A DNA stretch of 64,000 nt from an uncultured Erysipelotrichaceae bacterium (lineage in GTDB: Bacteria > Bacillota_I > Bacilli_A > Erysipelotrichales > Erysipelotrichaceae), in the NCBI GenBank assembly GCA_934725085.1, contig CAKVAL010000001.1, positions 1-64,000 on the forward strand. Direction: 5' to 3'. Below the pieces are notes generated by a model. That model was not told the DNA's origin, did no database searches, and saw only the letters and a list, made by a program, of their open reading frames with translations. Made by a program: the position numbers and the translations under genes. Of the stretch, positions 1 to 9,976 are shown piece after piece. Numbering within the stretch: position 1 is the first letter of the stretch; the number at the start of each line of letters is the position of its first letter.

Positions 1-147
1 CTATTACCACTGTACTATTAAAGGGTGCTCTATAGCTAACCGTTAAGTTTGCTATGTCAGCAAGTTTTAGTATAGATAATCATTCCTATATTTTTATTAA
101 AAAAGAATCTAGAATAAACTAGACTCTATCTTATAAGAATTGTTTAA

Positions 148-471
148 CAATTATATGAAACCACTAGCTCCAGTAACGCTCCTTTTACTAATTTAAGGTC
201 AGTATCAAAAGAAGAATTTGAAAACATAAGAGCAACTAGATCTAGAGTTCTATTTGAAAAGAAAGACAGCCTAATTGTTCTAGCTGACGCTATTAAAATT
301 AGAAATTCTCCTAGTAAAAATTCAGATAAAGTTGGTGTTGTTAAAAAAGGAGACATGTTATCATTCACCGGTCAAACACAATCAGCTGATGGTTATACAT
401 GGTATGAAATAACTGATAACCAATGGATAGCTGATGATAACGGTAAATGGGTATACCTATTAAAGTACTAA
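148..471 (+). pseudogene. 3' remnant of an SH3b-domain (wall-binding/secreted) protein
   Basis: The frame is open from 148 to the TAA at 469-471 but has no usable start, and stops crowd the frame just upstream (115, 145). The translation ends in a bacterial SH3-like fold: an IKIRNSPSKNSDKVGVVKKG segment, then GYTWYEI and GKWVYLLKY, the usual C-terminal targeting module of cell-wall hydrolases. Fragments of further coding appear in another frame before position 116, so this looks like the decayed end of a longer gene. The catalytic part, if any, lies outside the window. A perfect hairpin follows the stop. Confidence 0.55.
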
Positions 472-479
472 AATTGCTT

Positions 480-501
480 AAGGGCGACAACTGTCGCCCT
501 T
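480..501 (+). terminator. Hairpin terminator after the SH3b remnant
   Basis: Perfect 10-bp inverted repeat AAGGGCGACA/TGTCGCCCTT with a 2-nt loop, 9 nt after the stop codon. The T-tract that follows is weak. Confidence 0.55.
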
Positions 502-518
502 ATTCCATTTATCTTACT

Positions 519-737
519 AAATAGTATTTATTTTTTTAATTTAGCAAGATATAAATTTCCAGTGTTTATGTGCATTTTAGCAGTTTATCCGTCTAAATAT
601 CCGTCTAAATAATTTTATTTTTTTAATTTAGACGGATGAAAATATCTAGTGTTTTAGGGCTTTTTTGTACTTTATCTGTCTAAATATCCGTCTAAATATT
701 TGACTAAACAAAATTAATTTACTTAGTTTAGTCGAAT
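519..737. repeat. Array of 12-bp repeats ATCCGTCTAAAT in an 87-bp tandem duplication
   Basis: Units in plus orientation start at 587, 599, 674 (one mismatch), 686 and 698 (degenerate), giving exact 12-bp steps within each cluster. Inverted units lie at 626-637 and 726-737, giving the order F F R / F F F R. The surrounding sequence at 519-563 recurs at about 605-650, so the block itself arose by an ~87-bp duplication. This is all that the gap between the SH3b remnant and the GIY-YIG gene contains. A role as operator or recognition site for the downstream gene is inference. Confidence 0.7.
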
Positions 738-833
738 GATTTGATTTACAAACATCATTTGATTGCATACTTTACTAATATAAAATGTTTAGTTTGCCTT
801 TAGAATCAAGAAGATAATATAATTTTTATAGAT

Positions 834-2459
834 ATGGCTAAACAATATGTAGTTATCGATAAAGAATTCTCCAAGGATGTTGATTATGGCAACGATCCGT
901 ATTTAACTAACTGGCCAGGACTTTATATTTTAGAAAATGGAAAGAAAGCTTATATTGGACAATCCAATCACTTGATATAACGTATGTCTCAACATTCCAA
1001 AGACCCTAAAAAGGCCCAATTTAATAAAGTCCATTTTATTTATGCAAATCATTTTAATCAATCAGTTACTTTTGACTATGAATCTAAATTAATCAAATGT
1101 CTTGCTGCTGATGACGTTTTTAATATTACTAACGAGAATGGCGGTATTGCAGATAAAGATTACTTTGGTAAAAAGGATTACGATAAAGAGTTCCCAGACC
1201 TATGGAGAAAACTTGTTAAAAAGGATTTAGCTAAGAAATCTCTAGAAGAAATATTTAATTCTGACTTATTTAAATATTCCCCTTTTACCGAATTAAATAA
1301 CGATCAAAGAGAAACTGTAGATACTATAATCGATTGTTTAAAAAGTGATGATGTATCAAGAGTGATTGTTAATGGTATTCCAGGAAGTGGAAAAACCATT
1401 GTAGCTGTTTATTTGATGAAATATTTAACTGATGCATCACTTTCTAATAATCTAGATGATCAACCATTTAAAAACCTTAAAATAGGTTTTGTTGTTCCTC
1501 AAACTTCTTTGAGAACTACTATGAGTAATATTTTTAGAGATATAAATAATCTTTCACCTAAACAAATTGTTTCACCTATTGATGTTACAAAAGAAAAATA
1601 CGACATCTTAATTGTTGATGAAGCTCATAGATTACACCAATATAAAAACATTTCTTACATGGGCAAGTTCAAAGAAGCATGTGAAAGAATTGGCCTTGAT
1701 ACTACTGCAGATGAACTAGATTGGATTTTGAAACAGTCTAAACATACTGTATTAATGTATGACCAAAATCAAGTTGTTGGTCCTTCTGGAATCGATAGTG
1801 ACAGATTAAAAGAAAAGTTTGCCAACGAAGATAATCTAGGTAAAATCCAATACACTACTTTAAGAACCGAAATGAGAGTTGCTGGTGGCAACGATTATAT
1901 ACGATTCGTACAAGATTTGATCAATGGCGTTTTGGATCACAAATACGAAAATGAAATGTATGATTTAAAACTGTTTACTGATTTTTCTAAATTTGAAAAA
2001 ACACTTTATGAAAAAGAAAGCGAATGTGGATTATGCAGAATGGTTGCAGGTTATGCATGGCCATGGATTAGTAAAAACGATAAAAGCTTAAAAGATATCA
2101 CAATCGATGGCGTTTCACGTATGTGGAACAACAAAACTGAAGGTTGGATGCCAATGAAACAAGCTATCGATGAAGTTGGCTGCATCCATTCTATCCAAGG
2201 TTATGACTTAAATTATGCCTTTGTTATTATTGGCAAAGATTTGATGTACGACAATTCAACTCATCAAGTTTACACAAACAAAAATAATTATTTTGATAAA
2301 AATGGCAAGAGAACTCTGAAAGATGATAACGAGTTATTAGACTTTATTAAAAATATTTATTACGTTCTTCTAACCAGAGGTATCAAAGGTACTTATATTT
2401 ATGTTTGCGATGATAATTATAGAGATTATCTAAGCAAATATAAAGAAGTTGTTAATTAA
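834..2459 (+). pseudogene. GIY-YIG nuclease-DUF2075 helicase, interrupted by an in-frame TAA
   Basis: Read from ATG 834, the frame encodes a ~541-residue protein broken only by TAA at 978-980 (codon 49). Before the stop is the GIY-YIG core (PGLYIL then AYIGQS); after it the domain continues (RMSQHSKDPKK), so the stop replaces a residue, probably Lys, inside the domain. The rest is a DUF2075/Schlafen-group helicase: Walker A GIPGSGKT, Walker B LIVDEAH, and a C-terminal LLTRGIKGTYIY motif. Such proteins are linked to nucleic-acid processing and defence. Translation from ATG 984 would yield only the helicase part. The remainder is undamaged, so the lesion is recent, a sequencing error, or tolerated. 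Confidence 0.75.
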
Positions 2460-2460
2460 A

Positions 2461-2490
2461 ATGCTCTACCTAATTTAATAGATAGAGCAT
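2461..2490. terminator. Bidirectional terminator between convergent genes
   Basis: ATGCTCTA...TAGAGCAT stem flanked by A-rich and T-rich runs. It serves the helicase gene on plus and addA on minus. Confidence 0.75.
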
Positions 2491-2493
2491 TTT

Positions 2494-5400
2494 TTACCTC
2501 TTAACTTCCCTATATGTCTCATCAATGATGCTATATAGGTAACAATAAACAGGTTTAGAAGATAGTGATTCAATATAAGTTCTATAACCATTTAATTGTT
2601 CATCATAGTGTACATCATCAATTGTTTTAGTCTTATAATCAATGATCACAATCTTGTCTTCGTATTCAAGTAGTAAGTCTATAAAACCATGTTTACCATC
2701 ATCCATGAATTCATATTCTTTAAAGATTTTAGCTTCTTTAATGGTTTTAAGAAGTGGTGAATCAATAAATGCTTGTATTTTGTTTATATATTTACTATCT
2801 ACACTTGTATAATCAGGATTCTTAAAATCTAACATTTCAAGATAATAGTGAATCTTAGTACCAAGTTCCATTTTATCTAAAATATCTTTAGTAATTAAAC
2901 CAGCTTGTTTAGAGAAATGTGAAGTTGCTACTTCTTGAGGTATAACTTTGATGTTAGGTTTTAATGTTAGCTTGTTTGATTTTGTAAGTGTTGTAAACAA
3001 ATCCTTTTGGATTATATTCTCCTTAATCTCAGGAATATCTTTATTAATTATAAAATCACTTAAATCATTCATAATGTAAGTCAACATAGAAGAATAATTC
3101 TTAATAGAAGCCTTAGTAATATCATCTAAATTAGTATCAGTAGGTTCAATCTTATCATCAAAACAATTGACAATAATCATCTTCTCCTTAGCCCTAGTTA
3201 GGGCAACATAAAACAACCTAATCTTCTCACCAATATCCTCAAGATCATAATTATATTTATATAACTCTTTAATAAAAGTATCTCTAAGGCCCCTATTATC
3301 TATAAACGTTGGCATGATAATGCCATGGTTCTTATCAAACAAGAAATCACCTTTCTTATCTTGTTGATTAAAATCATAAGACAAACAAGGATAATAAACC
3401 ACATTATACTCAAGTCCCTTAGACTTATGATAGTTAGTGATTCTAACCGCATTCTCTACTTCACTACCAATCCTAAACTTAATATCATCCTCTCTATCAA
3501 ACACATCAACAAGATAATCATTAAAGTCCCTATAGGTATAACCTAAATTATTTAAATTGTTTGCCAATTGATATAAATAATCAATCTTTACATTAGAGGC
3601 ATGAACATCCTTAATCTTAACTAGCTTACTATAAACATCAAAAGACTCCATAATCTCATCTAAGATATTTGAAATAGTCTTGGTATCGATATTTGTTTTA
3701 ATATCGTTTATTTTTATATAAGTTGGTGAAGTAAATATTTGATTGTTGGTAATATTATTAAAAATATCCTCATCACTTGTCTCACACAAGAAACTTCTCT
3801 CTAACGAGATATAAGCATGCTTGTCATAATTAACTAACAACTTAAAAATACTTCTAATAACCGTCAACAAATCAGACTCAGACATCTTCTCTTCTGTCTC
3901 AATAAAAGTAGGAATATTATTAGCTGTCAACACTTCCTTAAACACATCAAACTTACTAGACCTATCCATCAAAATAGTAATATCTCTATAATCACATAAG
4001 TGATCCTTTAGCTTGAAAGTATTAACCCTACTTTTAATATCATCCGCAATAAGTTGAGCCTCAATATATGCAGAATCTATTCCCTTTTGCTTCTCATAAG
4101 ATAAAATCTCACACTTGTACTTCTCGTCCTTTAAATAAGATAAATTACCCGCAACTAATTGATGACCATTTGTATAATCAGCACCACCAACACTAGATGA
4201 CATCGTCTTATTAAAAAACAAATTAATATCCCTTAATACTTCAAATCTACTTCTAAAATTATTAGTTAAATCAATCTTTTTACCACCAATATTATTAGAA
4301 TAATCCTCATATTTCTTTTTAAAAATATCCGGATTAGCATATCTAAAACGATAAATAGATTGTTTAATATCACCAACTACATAAACATTATTATTAGAAA
4401 TCTTACTAATCAATAACTCTTGAATATCACTAGTATCTTGATACTCATCAATTAATATTTCATAGAAATTATTCTTAATAGACTCTCTAATTTCATCATT
4501 TTTATCAACTACTTCAATAGCTAACTTAGCTATATCAATAAAGTCATAAAGATTATTCTCTTTCTTATAAACATTAATTCTTCTATTTAATTCTTCAGCT
4601 AATTCTAATAAACAATTAACATAGTCTTTATTTATAAGCACATCATTAAATAAAGTTGACTTATCATACTTAGTTAATTCATTGATTTCCTTTATTATGT
4701 CCTTAATCTTATCCTTTAACATTAAGGCATCCTCATCATACTCTTCCTTATTCTTCTTTCTAACAGCACTTATATTAGCTACATAAGATCTTACCTCTTC
4801 ATAACTATTTAAGTTATTTATTCCTTCCCAACAAGTAAAATATCTGTTAATATCATCTAATTCACTTATCTCATTCAATAAAACATCAACCTGCTTAAGC
4901 TTTTGAAGAAGTATTGATGTATAACTATCTAATTCATTATTTAAATGATTATCAGAAAAGAAGGTGTTATTGTATTTGGTGATGAAACTATCTCTATCAT
5001 AAATAAGATCTAACTTCTTATTTAAATCCTTCACAAAACCTTTGACAACATCATCATCCTTAACACAATACTTAGAAATAATATCTTTGAATACATCATT
5101 AGAAACATATTGTTCCTCAAAGATTTCATCTAAATACTTATCAGTTATCCCATTAATAATATTAGAATCGGCTATATCAATATCCTTATCTACATTTAAT
5201 AATTGATGATACTTCTTTACCAAAAACAAAGAATAAGCATCAAAGGTCATAATATAGGCTGAATCTATTTTGTTTAATTGATTATTCTTAATACTTTGGT
5301 CTAAAGAATTATCCTCCACTAAAAGCTTAATAACTCTTTGTTTCATCTCAGCAGCAGCCGCATTAGTAAAAGTAAGAACCAACAGTCTATCTACATCTAT

Positions 5401-5535
5401 ATTATTAGCTAAATGATTAAAGACTCTCTGAGTTAAAACCTTAGTCTTACCACTACCGGCCCCAGCTGAAATCATTGTGTTATATACAGGAGTAGTAATA
5501 GCTTCTAATTGTTCATCAGTATATCTAATCTCCAT
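2494..5535 (-). CDS. addA: ATP-dependent helicase/nuclease subunit A (AddA)
   Basis: AddA is the UvrD-like 3'-5' motor and one nuclease of the AddAB complex, which resects double-strand breaks for RecA loading. Visible: Walker A SAGAGSGKT near residue 25, Walker B LIDEYQDTSD, helicase motif QSIYRFRYANPDIF, LFYVALTRAKEKM, and a C-terminal PD-(D/E)XK nuclease with HGFIDLLLEYEDKIVIIDYK. At 1013 residues it is shorter than the ~1230-residue Bacillus protein but has both active sites. The start overlaps the 3' end of addB by 11 nt, implying translational coupling. Confidence 0.95.
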   Translation of the reverse strand: MEIRYTDEQLEAITTPVYNTMISAGAGSGKTKVLTQRVFNHLANNIDVDRLLVLTFTNAAAAEMKQRVIKLLVEDNSLDQSIKNNQLNKIDSAYIMTFDAYSLFLVKKYHQLLNVDKDIDIADSNIINGITDKYLDEIFEEQYVSNDVFKDIISKYCVKDDDVVKGFVKDLNKKLDLIYDRDSFITKYNNTFFSDNHLNNELDSYTSILLQKLKQVDVLLNEISELDDINRYFTCWEGINNLNSYEEVRSYVANISAVRKKNKEEYDEDALMLKDKIKDIIKEINELTKYDKSTLFNDVLINKDYVNCLLELAEELNRRINVYKKENNLYDFIDIAKLAIEVVDKNDEIRESIKNNFYEILIDEYQDTSDIQELLISKISNNNVYVVGDIKQSIYRFRYANPDIFKKKYEDYSNNIGGKKIDLTNNFRSRFEVLRDINLFFNKTMSSSVGGADYTNGHQLVAGNLSYLKDEKYKCEILSYEKQKGIDSAYIEAQLIADDIKSRVNTFKLKDHLCDYRDITILMDRSSKFDVFKEVLTANNIPTFIETEEKMSESDLLTVIRSIFKLLVNYDKHAYISLERSFLCETSDEDIFNNITNNQIFTSPTYIKINDIKTNIDTKTISNILDEIMESFDVYSKLVKIKDVHASNVKIDYLYQLANNLNNLGYTYRDFNDYLVDVFDREDDIKFRIGSEVENAVRITNYHKSKGLEYNVVYYPCLSYDFNQQDKKGDFLFDKNHGIIMPTFIDNRGLRDTFIKELYKYNYDLEDIGEKIRLFYVALTRAKEKMIIVNCFDDKIEPTDTNLDDITKASIKNYSSMLTYIMNDLSDFIINKDIPEIKENIIQKDLFTTLTKSNKLTLKPNIKVIPQEVATSHFSKQAGLITKDILDKMELGTKIHYYLEMLDFKNPDYTSVDSKYINKIQAFIDSPLLKTIKEAKIFKEYEFMDDGKHGFIDLLLEYEDKIVIIDYKTKTIDDVHYDEQLNGYRTYIESLSSKPVYCYLYSIIDETYREVKR

Positions 5536-7741
5536 CTACTACTTCCTCCTTCTTAGTTTCATAATATACATAATCCTTAATTCTCTTATAACAGATATCC
5601 TTATATCGACAATAAATACATGAAACATTCTTATTATCAATTACCTTTGGATTAATACTAAAGTCATTATTTAAGATATTCTCTGATGCGGATAATATCT
5701 TATCTTCAACAAGCTTAATCATATCTTTCATATCTTCATCAGAAATAACCTTAGAAGTCTTAGACAATTCACCATTTTTAGTAATAGCCAACTTGGAAAC
5801 AACATTAGACTTACCATCTAAATCCTCTAAAATATTTATTCTACTAATATCATCGGAAGTAAAACCTGTTAACTTCATATCCTCATTCTTTTGAGTCTCT
5901 ATGTCTTTCTTTTCATCATAGATATACTTAGGAGCTACTAGATGCTGAAGATAAAAGCCAATTATCTTAGAATGATCTTCTTGTAGTAAGTATAAATATG
6001 AAGGTAATTGTAAATTAAGCCCAAACTCAAAATACTTATCTTCAATCTTGGTATTACCAGTCTTATAATCCACAATACAAACATTATCTTTACACTTAAG
6101 TATCTTATCGATAAAACCTTTGAAGAATATGTTATCTCTTAACTTTAACTTAATACGCTTTTCACATTCAACACTATCAAAATAAGATAATTCTTTTTGT
6201 TTAAGAATGATATTAAAATCTTCCCTAATCTCTTCCTTAATCTTCTTATTAAAATACAAATCTTTAGCACTAGTAAAAGTAACCTGATCATCCCAAAGCT
6301 TATCAAAATCCTTAGTATTATCTAAGACCATTTCTTGTAAAACATTATGGGCAATAGTACCAATAGTATTAAAGAAAGTAACATCAGATTCATCTGGTCT
6401 TAAGATATTATCTAGATAATACTTAAAGGCACATTCATAATAACTTTGCATACTACTATAAGATAATTCAACAGCTTCTTTACCTACATCAAAACTCTTA
6501 TAGCTATTATCATAATCACCATAATTGTTTCTATCATATGTTGAATACAAAGAATCTAAATCATCATTATGCTCACCATACTTATCAAGATTATCCAATA
6601 GTTCCCCATATCTATTCCTATTAGCTTTATCACTATGTAAATATTTATTTGTATAAGTAATATAATCTACATCATTAAATAACATTTGTCTTTCATACTT
6701 ATTAAAAGGTGAATTCTTAGAATAAGACAAATATAGATTCTTAATATTTGATAAGTTACAAATTAGATTCTCTTTAATAATTCTATTCTTATCATTAGTA
6801 TCATCAATACCCAAAAGATGACACATCTCATTATCTAAATATTCATTATCTTTCTTATATGCTGGTACCTTATCATTGAAACCTAAATAGAATACATAAT
6901 CATTATCATCAAAGATGTAATTATTTGAAACTACTTGTACAACATCCTTATATTGTTTATTCAATTTTGTGTGTTTTAAATCTTCAATAATAAAATCATA
7001 AGCTTCATTTAAATCAAGATACTTATTCAAGATATTAATTAAATCTTTATTATTTAATTCATTATAAATAGTCTCTCTATCTTTAGTCTTAATATCTTCT
7101 AGAAATTTCTTTGCGACTTCTGTTCCATATAAGCTGTTTTCACTTGGATAATTTACTTTAAAATCGTAGTAAGAATTATATCTTTTGAAGTAATTCTCAT
7201 ATTCATTACTCGCAATAATATAAATATTATTGATGTCTATATTATTTTCAATTAATTCAAAAATTGATTCATAGACATACTCTAATTCTGATTCAATAGT
7301 ATCAAACTCATAGATATCATAATGTTTATCTACGATGTTATCCTTAAGTACCTCGGCGTTATTTAATCTAATGTCTCCATAACCGTATACAAAAGTATCC
7401 TTATTATTTTTATTAAACAACGGATCCAATGTCAAAAGATTCTTATCTAACAATTCTTTCTTAATCTTAACTAAATAATTTAATTTGTTATTATGATAAT
7501 CCTTTTCTTCAATAAAATATAAGCTTTCAATTATTTCCTTGGCATTATTTAGAGTGTAATCATAGGTATCCATCAAATACTTAACAGTATGATAATCATA
7601 ATCAAAATAATATCTTTTCTTATATTCTTCTAAAGTCATAAAGGATATATCAACAAGACTCTTATTATCATTTAATATTTTCTCTTTAATGTCCCTAGGA
7701 CATATCAACAACATATTATCCTTGATATCTATTTGATGCAT
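5525..7741 (-). CDS. addB: ATP-dependent nuclease subunit B (AddB), compact form
   Basis: Second nuclease subunit of AddAB. The C-terminal PD-(D/E)XK domain is clear (VCIVDYKTGNTK) and is framed by Fe-S ligands: YYECAFKYY upstream and SCIYCRYKDIC near the end. It is only 738 residues against roughly 1160 in Bacillus, and the N-terminus lacks the usual Walker A motif of AddB, so it is probably a purely structural/nuclease partner. It overlaps the WYL regulator upstream by 26 nt and addA downstream by 11 nt. Confidence 0.88.
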   Translation of the reverse strand: MHQIDIKDNMLLICPRDIKEKILNDNKSLVDISFMTLEEYKKRYYFDYDYHTVKYLMDTYDYTLNNAKEIIESLYFIEEKDYHNNKLNYLVKIKKELLDKNLLTLDPLFNKNNKDTFVYGYGDIRLNNAEVLKDNIVDKHYDIYEFDTIESELEYVYESIFELIENNIDINNIYIIASNEYENYFKRYNSYYDFKVNYPSENSLYGTEVAKKFLEDIKTKDRETIYNELNNKDLINILNKYLDLNEAYDFIIEDLKHTKLNKQYKDVVQVVSNNYIFDDNDYVFYLGFNDKVPAYKKDNEYLDNEMCHLLGIDDTNDKNRIIKENLICNLSNIKNLYLSYSKNSPFNKYERQMLFNDVDYITYTNKYLHSDKANRNRYGELLDNLDKYGEHNDDLDSLYSTYDRNNYGDYDNSYKSFDVGKEAVELSYSSMQSYYECAFKYYLDNILRPDESDVTFFNTIGTIAHNVLQEMVLDNTKDFDKLWDDQVTFTSAKDLYFNKKIKEEIREDFNIILKQKELSYFDSVECEKRIKLKLRDNIFFKGFIDKILKCKDNVCIVDYKTGNTKIEDKYFEFGLNLQLPSYLYLLQEDHSKIIGFYLQHLVAPKYIYDEKKDIETQKNEDMKLTGFTSDDISRINILEDLDGKSNVVSKLAITKNGELSKTSKVISDEDMKDMIKLVEDKILSASENILNNDFSINPKVIDNKNVSCIYCRYKDICYKRIKDYVYYETKKEEVVDGD

Positions 7742-8684
7742 CTAGTAGTACCTTTCTAACCTCTTCTCTTAAAGATAGTGGTTCTAATAATTCAATTGAT
7801 TCAACATACTGAAGCGCAAACTTCACAATATCCTCTTTTCCACACTTTGTATAAACTGTAAAAGTCTCACCTTCATCTGCCAACATTACATCCTTGCCAA
7901 AAGTATCGATGATGACATCCAAGGCTTCTTTCTTACATCTAAGGGTTACTCCTGCTTCATCACCACTATACATATAAATCTTATTATTGGCATAAGTATA
8001 GGCATCTAGATTCTTAGGTAGTCTTAGATAGTATTCATCTACAAGTTCAATATCTTTCATTCTATCTACTCTAAAATGTGATAAGTTATCATGATTTTTA
8101 CCCTTGCCTACCATATAGACCCTATCTCCATTTACCACTAAGAAATATGGACTACGATAATAAGCATCGCTTCTAGTATTAACTAGTTTCTTATTCATAT
8201 CATAATGAGTATAGGTGAACTTAATAACTTTCTTTTCATTTATAGCTCTACTTATTTGTTCGATATTTAAAAGAAATTGTCTATTATCTTTCTTCTTATT
8301 ATTAGGCAAATAAACATTCTTAAAATAATCATTTCTCTTATATCTACTTTGACTTGATAACAACTTATTAACCAAGTCTTTACTAGCTCTATCTGGTATG
8401 AAATGGGATGCATGTACCGCATTACATAATAAAAGAACTTCTGAATGTTCAAACAGACGATCTTTTAAGTAATAGCCAATTTTATTTTCACTGTAGTCAG
8501 AAATGTCATAACCAAAGTTAATCAACATTTCAATGTTTCGATACAGGGTTCTTCTATCAATTGATATATTATATTGTTTCTCTATTAAGTCAGTTATCTC
8601 GGTTCTTGTTAGTGGATGGTTCTCATCACTAAACTCTTCTAATACTTTATATACGGCAAGAATACTAGTTTTCTTTTCTTCCAT
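7716..8684 (-). CDS. WYL-domain transcriptional regulator (HTH_11 + WYL)
   Basis: N-terminal winged helix (residues ~5-65, with the DRRTLYRNIEML recognition region) followed by a WYL domain (YYRSPYFLVVNGDRVYMVGKG ... FRVDRM). WYL proteins sense nucleotides or nucleic acids and often control DNA-repair and defence genes. Lying between aroQ and addB with overlaps on both sides, it probably controls this operon, perhaps in response to DNA damage (inference). I place the start at MEEKKTS; an earlier in-frame Met at 8717 would extend the overlap with aroQ from 20 to 53 nt. Confidence 0.85.
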   Translation of the reverse strand: MEEKKTSILAVYKVLEEFSDENHPLTRTEITDLIEKQYNISIDRRTLYRNIEMLINFGYDISDYSENKIGYYLKDRLFEHSEVLLLCNAVHASHFIPDRASKDLVNKLLSSQSRYKRNDYFKNVYLPNNKKKDNRQFLLNIEQISRAINEKKVIKFTYTHYDMNKKLVNTRSDAYYRSPYFLVVNGDRVYMVGKGKNHDNLSHFRVDRMKDIELVDEYYLRLPKNLDAYTYANNKIYMYSGDEAGVTLRCKKEALDVIIDTFGKDVMLADEGETFTVYTKCGKEDIVKFALQYVESIELLEPLSLREEVRKVLLDASNRYQG

Positions 8685-8940
8685 ACAACAACTCTTCTTG
8701 ATATTTCTTTGACTCAATCAACATTGCTTCTAAGAAATTCAAATAATATTCTTTTAAATTGCCAGTATCTTGAGATAGTCTTTCTTTCATAGACTCTTCT
8801 CTTTTACTATCAAAAATAGGCATGTTATTTTCCTTCTTGTATAACGCAACATTAGACACTACTTCCATTCTTTTTAAGAACAATTCCTTCATTTGATCAT
8901 CAATCTCGTTGATCATCTTACGACATTCCATTAAATCCAT
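8665..8940 (-). CDS. aroQ: Chorismate mutase, AroQ type
   Basis: Monofunctional 91-residue chorismate mutase, converting chorismate to prephenate for Phe/Tyr synthesis. The AroQ helix-1 pattern MNDID-type is present as MINEIDDQMKELFLKRMEVV, followed by the KKENNMPIFDSKREE signature. It opens a four-gene minus-strand operon with the WYL regulator and addBA; there is no metabolic link to recombination, so the grouping is probably a matter of shared transcription. Confidence 0.85.
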   Translation of the reverse strand: MDLMECRKMINEIDDQMKELFLKRMEVVSNVALYKKENNMPIFDSKREESMKERLSQDTGNLKEYYLNFLEAMLIESKKYQEELLYGRKEN

Positions 8941-8960
8941 ATAAAATACCTCTTATCTAT

Positions 8961-8988
8961 ATTATATGGCATAATTTTTGTACAACAA
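8961..8988 (-). promoter_or_regulatory. Sigma-A promoter of the aroQ-WYL-addBA operon
   Basis: On the minus strand TTGTTG (8983-8988) and TATAAT (8961-8966) are separated by 16 bp, about 20 nt before the aroQ start. Confidence 0.65.
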
Positions 8989-9041
8989 CTTGTGAATTTT
9001 TTAGTGATATAATTAATTAAAGAAAGATCGAGGAAAACAAA

Positions 9042-9842
9042 ATGGGTTTTTTACAAGGTAAGACTGTAATTATTACAGGCGGAGGTAGAGCTACTCTAGC
9101 CGATGGTAGTTGTGGTTCAATTGGCTATGGTATTGCGACTGCTTATGCTAAGGAAGGTGCTAATATCGTTATCACTGGTCGTAATGTGACAAAGCTAGAG
9201 GATGCTAAGAAGGAATTAGAAGAAAAGTATGGTGTTAAGGTTCTTCCAATTCAAGCTGATGTTTCTGCTGGTAGCAACAATGAAGAGACAGTTAAGAATG
9301 TTATTAAGCAAACTGTAGACGCATTTGGTAGAATTGATGTTCTAATCAACAATGCTCAAGCTTCAGCAAGTGGTGTTACTATCGCTGATCATACAACTGA
9401 ACAATTTGATTTAGCTGTATATTCTGGTTTATATGCAACATTCTATTATATGCAAGCATGTTACCCATACTTAAAGGAAACTAAGGGTACTGTAATTAAC
9501 TTCGCATCTGGTGCTGGCTTGTTTGGTAACTATGGCCAATGTGCTTATGCTGCTGCTAAGGAAGGTATTAGAGGTTTAACTAGAGTTGCTGCTACTGAGT
9601 GGGGTAAGGATGGAATCAATGCTAATGTTGTTTGTCCACTAGCTTGGACTGCTCAACTTGAAAACTTTGAGAAGGCATATCCTGAAGCATTTAAGGCTAA
9701 CGTTAAGATGCCTCCAATGGGTCACTATGGTAATGTTGAAACTGAAATCGGTAGAGTTTGTGTTCAATTAGCTAACCCTGATTTCAAGTACATGAGTGGT
9801 GAAACTATTACTCTTGAAGGCGGCATGGGCTTAAGACCTTAA
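9042..9842 (+). CDS. Short-chain dehydrogenase/reductase (SDR)
   Basis: Classical SDR of 266 residues with a Rossmann fold. The cofactor loop is enlarged: TGGGRATLADGS then GSIGYGIA, instead of the compact TGxxxGIG. The catalytic set is visible as Asn (LINNAQA), Ser (NFASGAGLF) and YAAAK. The substrate cannot be read from sequence; FabG-like or hydroxysteroid dehydrogenase-like activity are both possible. It stands alone, divergent from the aroQ operon, with a TATAAT at 9008-9013 and a GAGGAAAA ribosome site. A type I toxin-antitoxin-like element starts just downstream. Confidence 0.85.
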   Translation: MGFLQGKTVIITGGGRATLADGSCGSIGYGIATAYAKEGANIVITGRNVTKLEDAKKELEEKYGVKVLPIQADVSAGSNNEETVKNVIKQTVDAFGRIDVLINNAQASASGVTIADHTTEQFDLAVYSGLYATFYYMQACYPYLKETKGTVINFASGAGLFGNYGQCAYAAAKEGIRGLTRVAATEWGKDGINANVVCPLAWTAQLENFEKAYPEAFKANVKMPPMGHYGNVETEIGRVCVQLANPDFKYMSGETITLEGGMGLRP

Positions 9843-9901
9843 TTATTAAAAATTCCTACACTATTTTAAATTTTTATTTAGTGTTAAACTATAGGTGAAT
9901 G

Positions 9902-9953
9902 ACCTATCCATGAGTCACAAAGGAAAGCCCGACACGCCAATGTCGGGCTTTCA
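9902..9953 (+). ncRNA. Predicted antisense (antitoxin) RNA 1
   Basis: A TATAGG box (9890-9895) predicts a start near 9902. The RNA would carry TCCAT..GTCACAAAGGAA and end at the GAAAGCCCGACA/TGTCGGGCTTTC hairpin (9923-9952). The first part is complementary, with a small bulge, to the toxin mRNA leader from its ribosome site into CTTCCTTGTGAC. Ends are predicted from sequence only. Confidence 0.6.
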
Positions 9954-9976
9954 AATGCCTCCTTGTGACTTTACTG

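Noticed and set aside
519..737. CRISPR array
   Set aside because: Units are 12 bp, abut directly, and occur in both orientations; there are no unique spacers and no cas genes. The same holds for the field at 61.5 kb.
978..980. Reassigned stop codons (recoding) in this organism
   Set aside because: TAA and TGA are used as normal stops at many intact genes here (for example atpD ends with TGA overlapping atpC), so recoding cannot be general.
8665..8717. Longer WYL protein starting at 8717
   Set aside because: The extra 11 residues (MSQRNIKKSCC) would lie wholly within aroQ; the Met at 8684 gives the normal family N-terminus.
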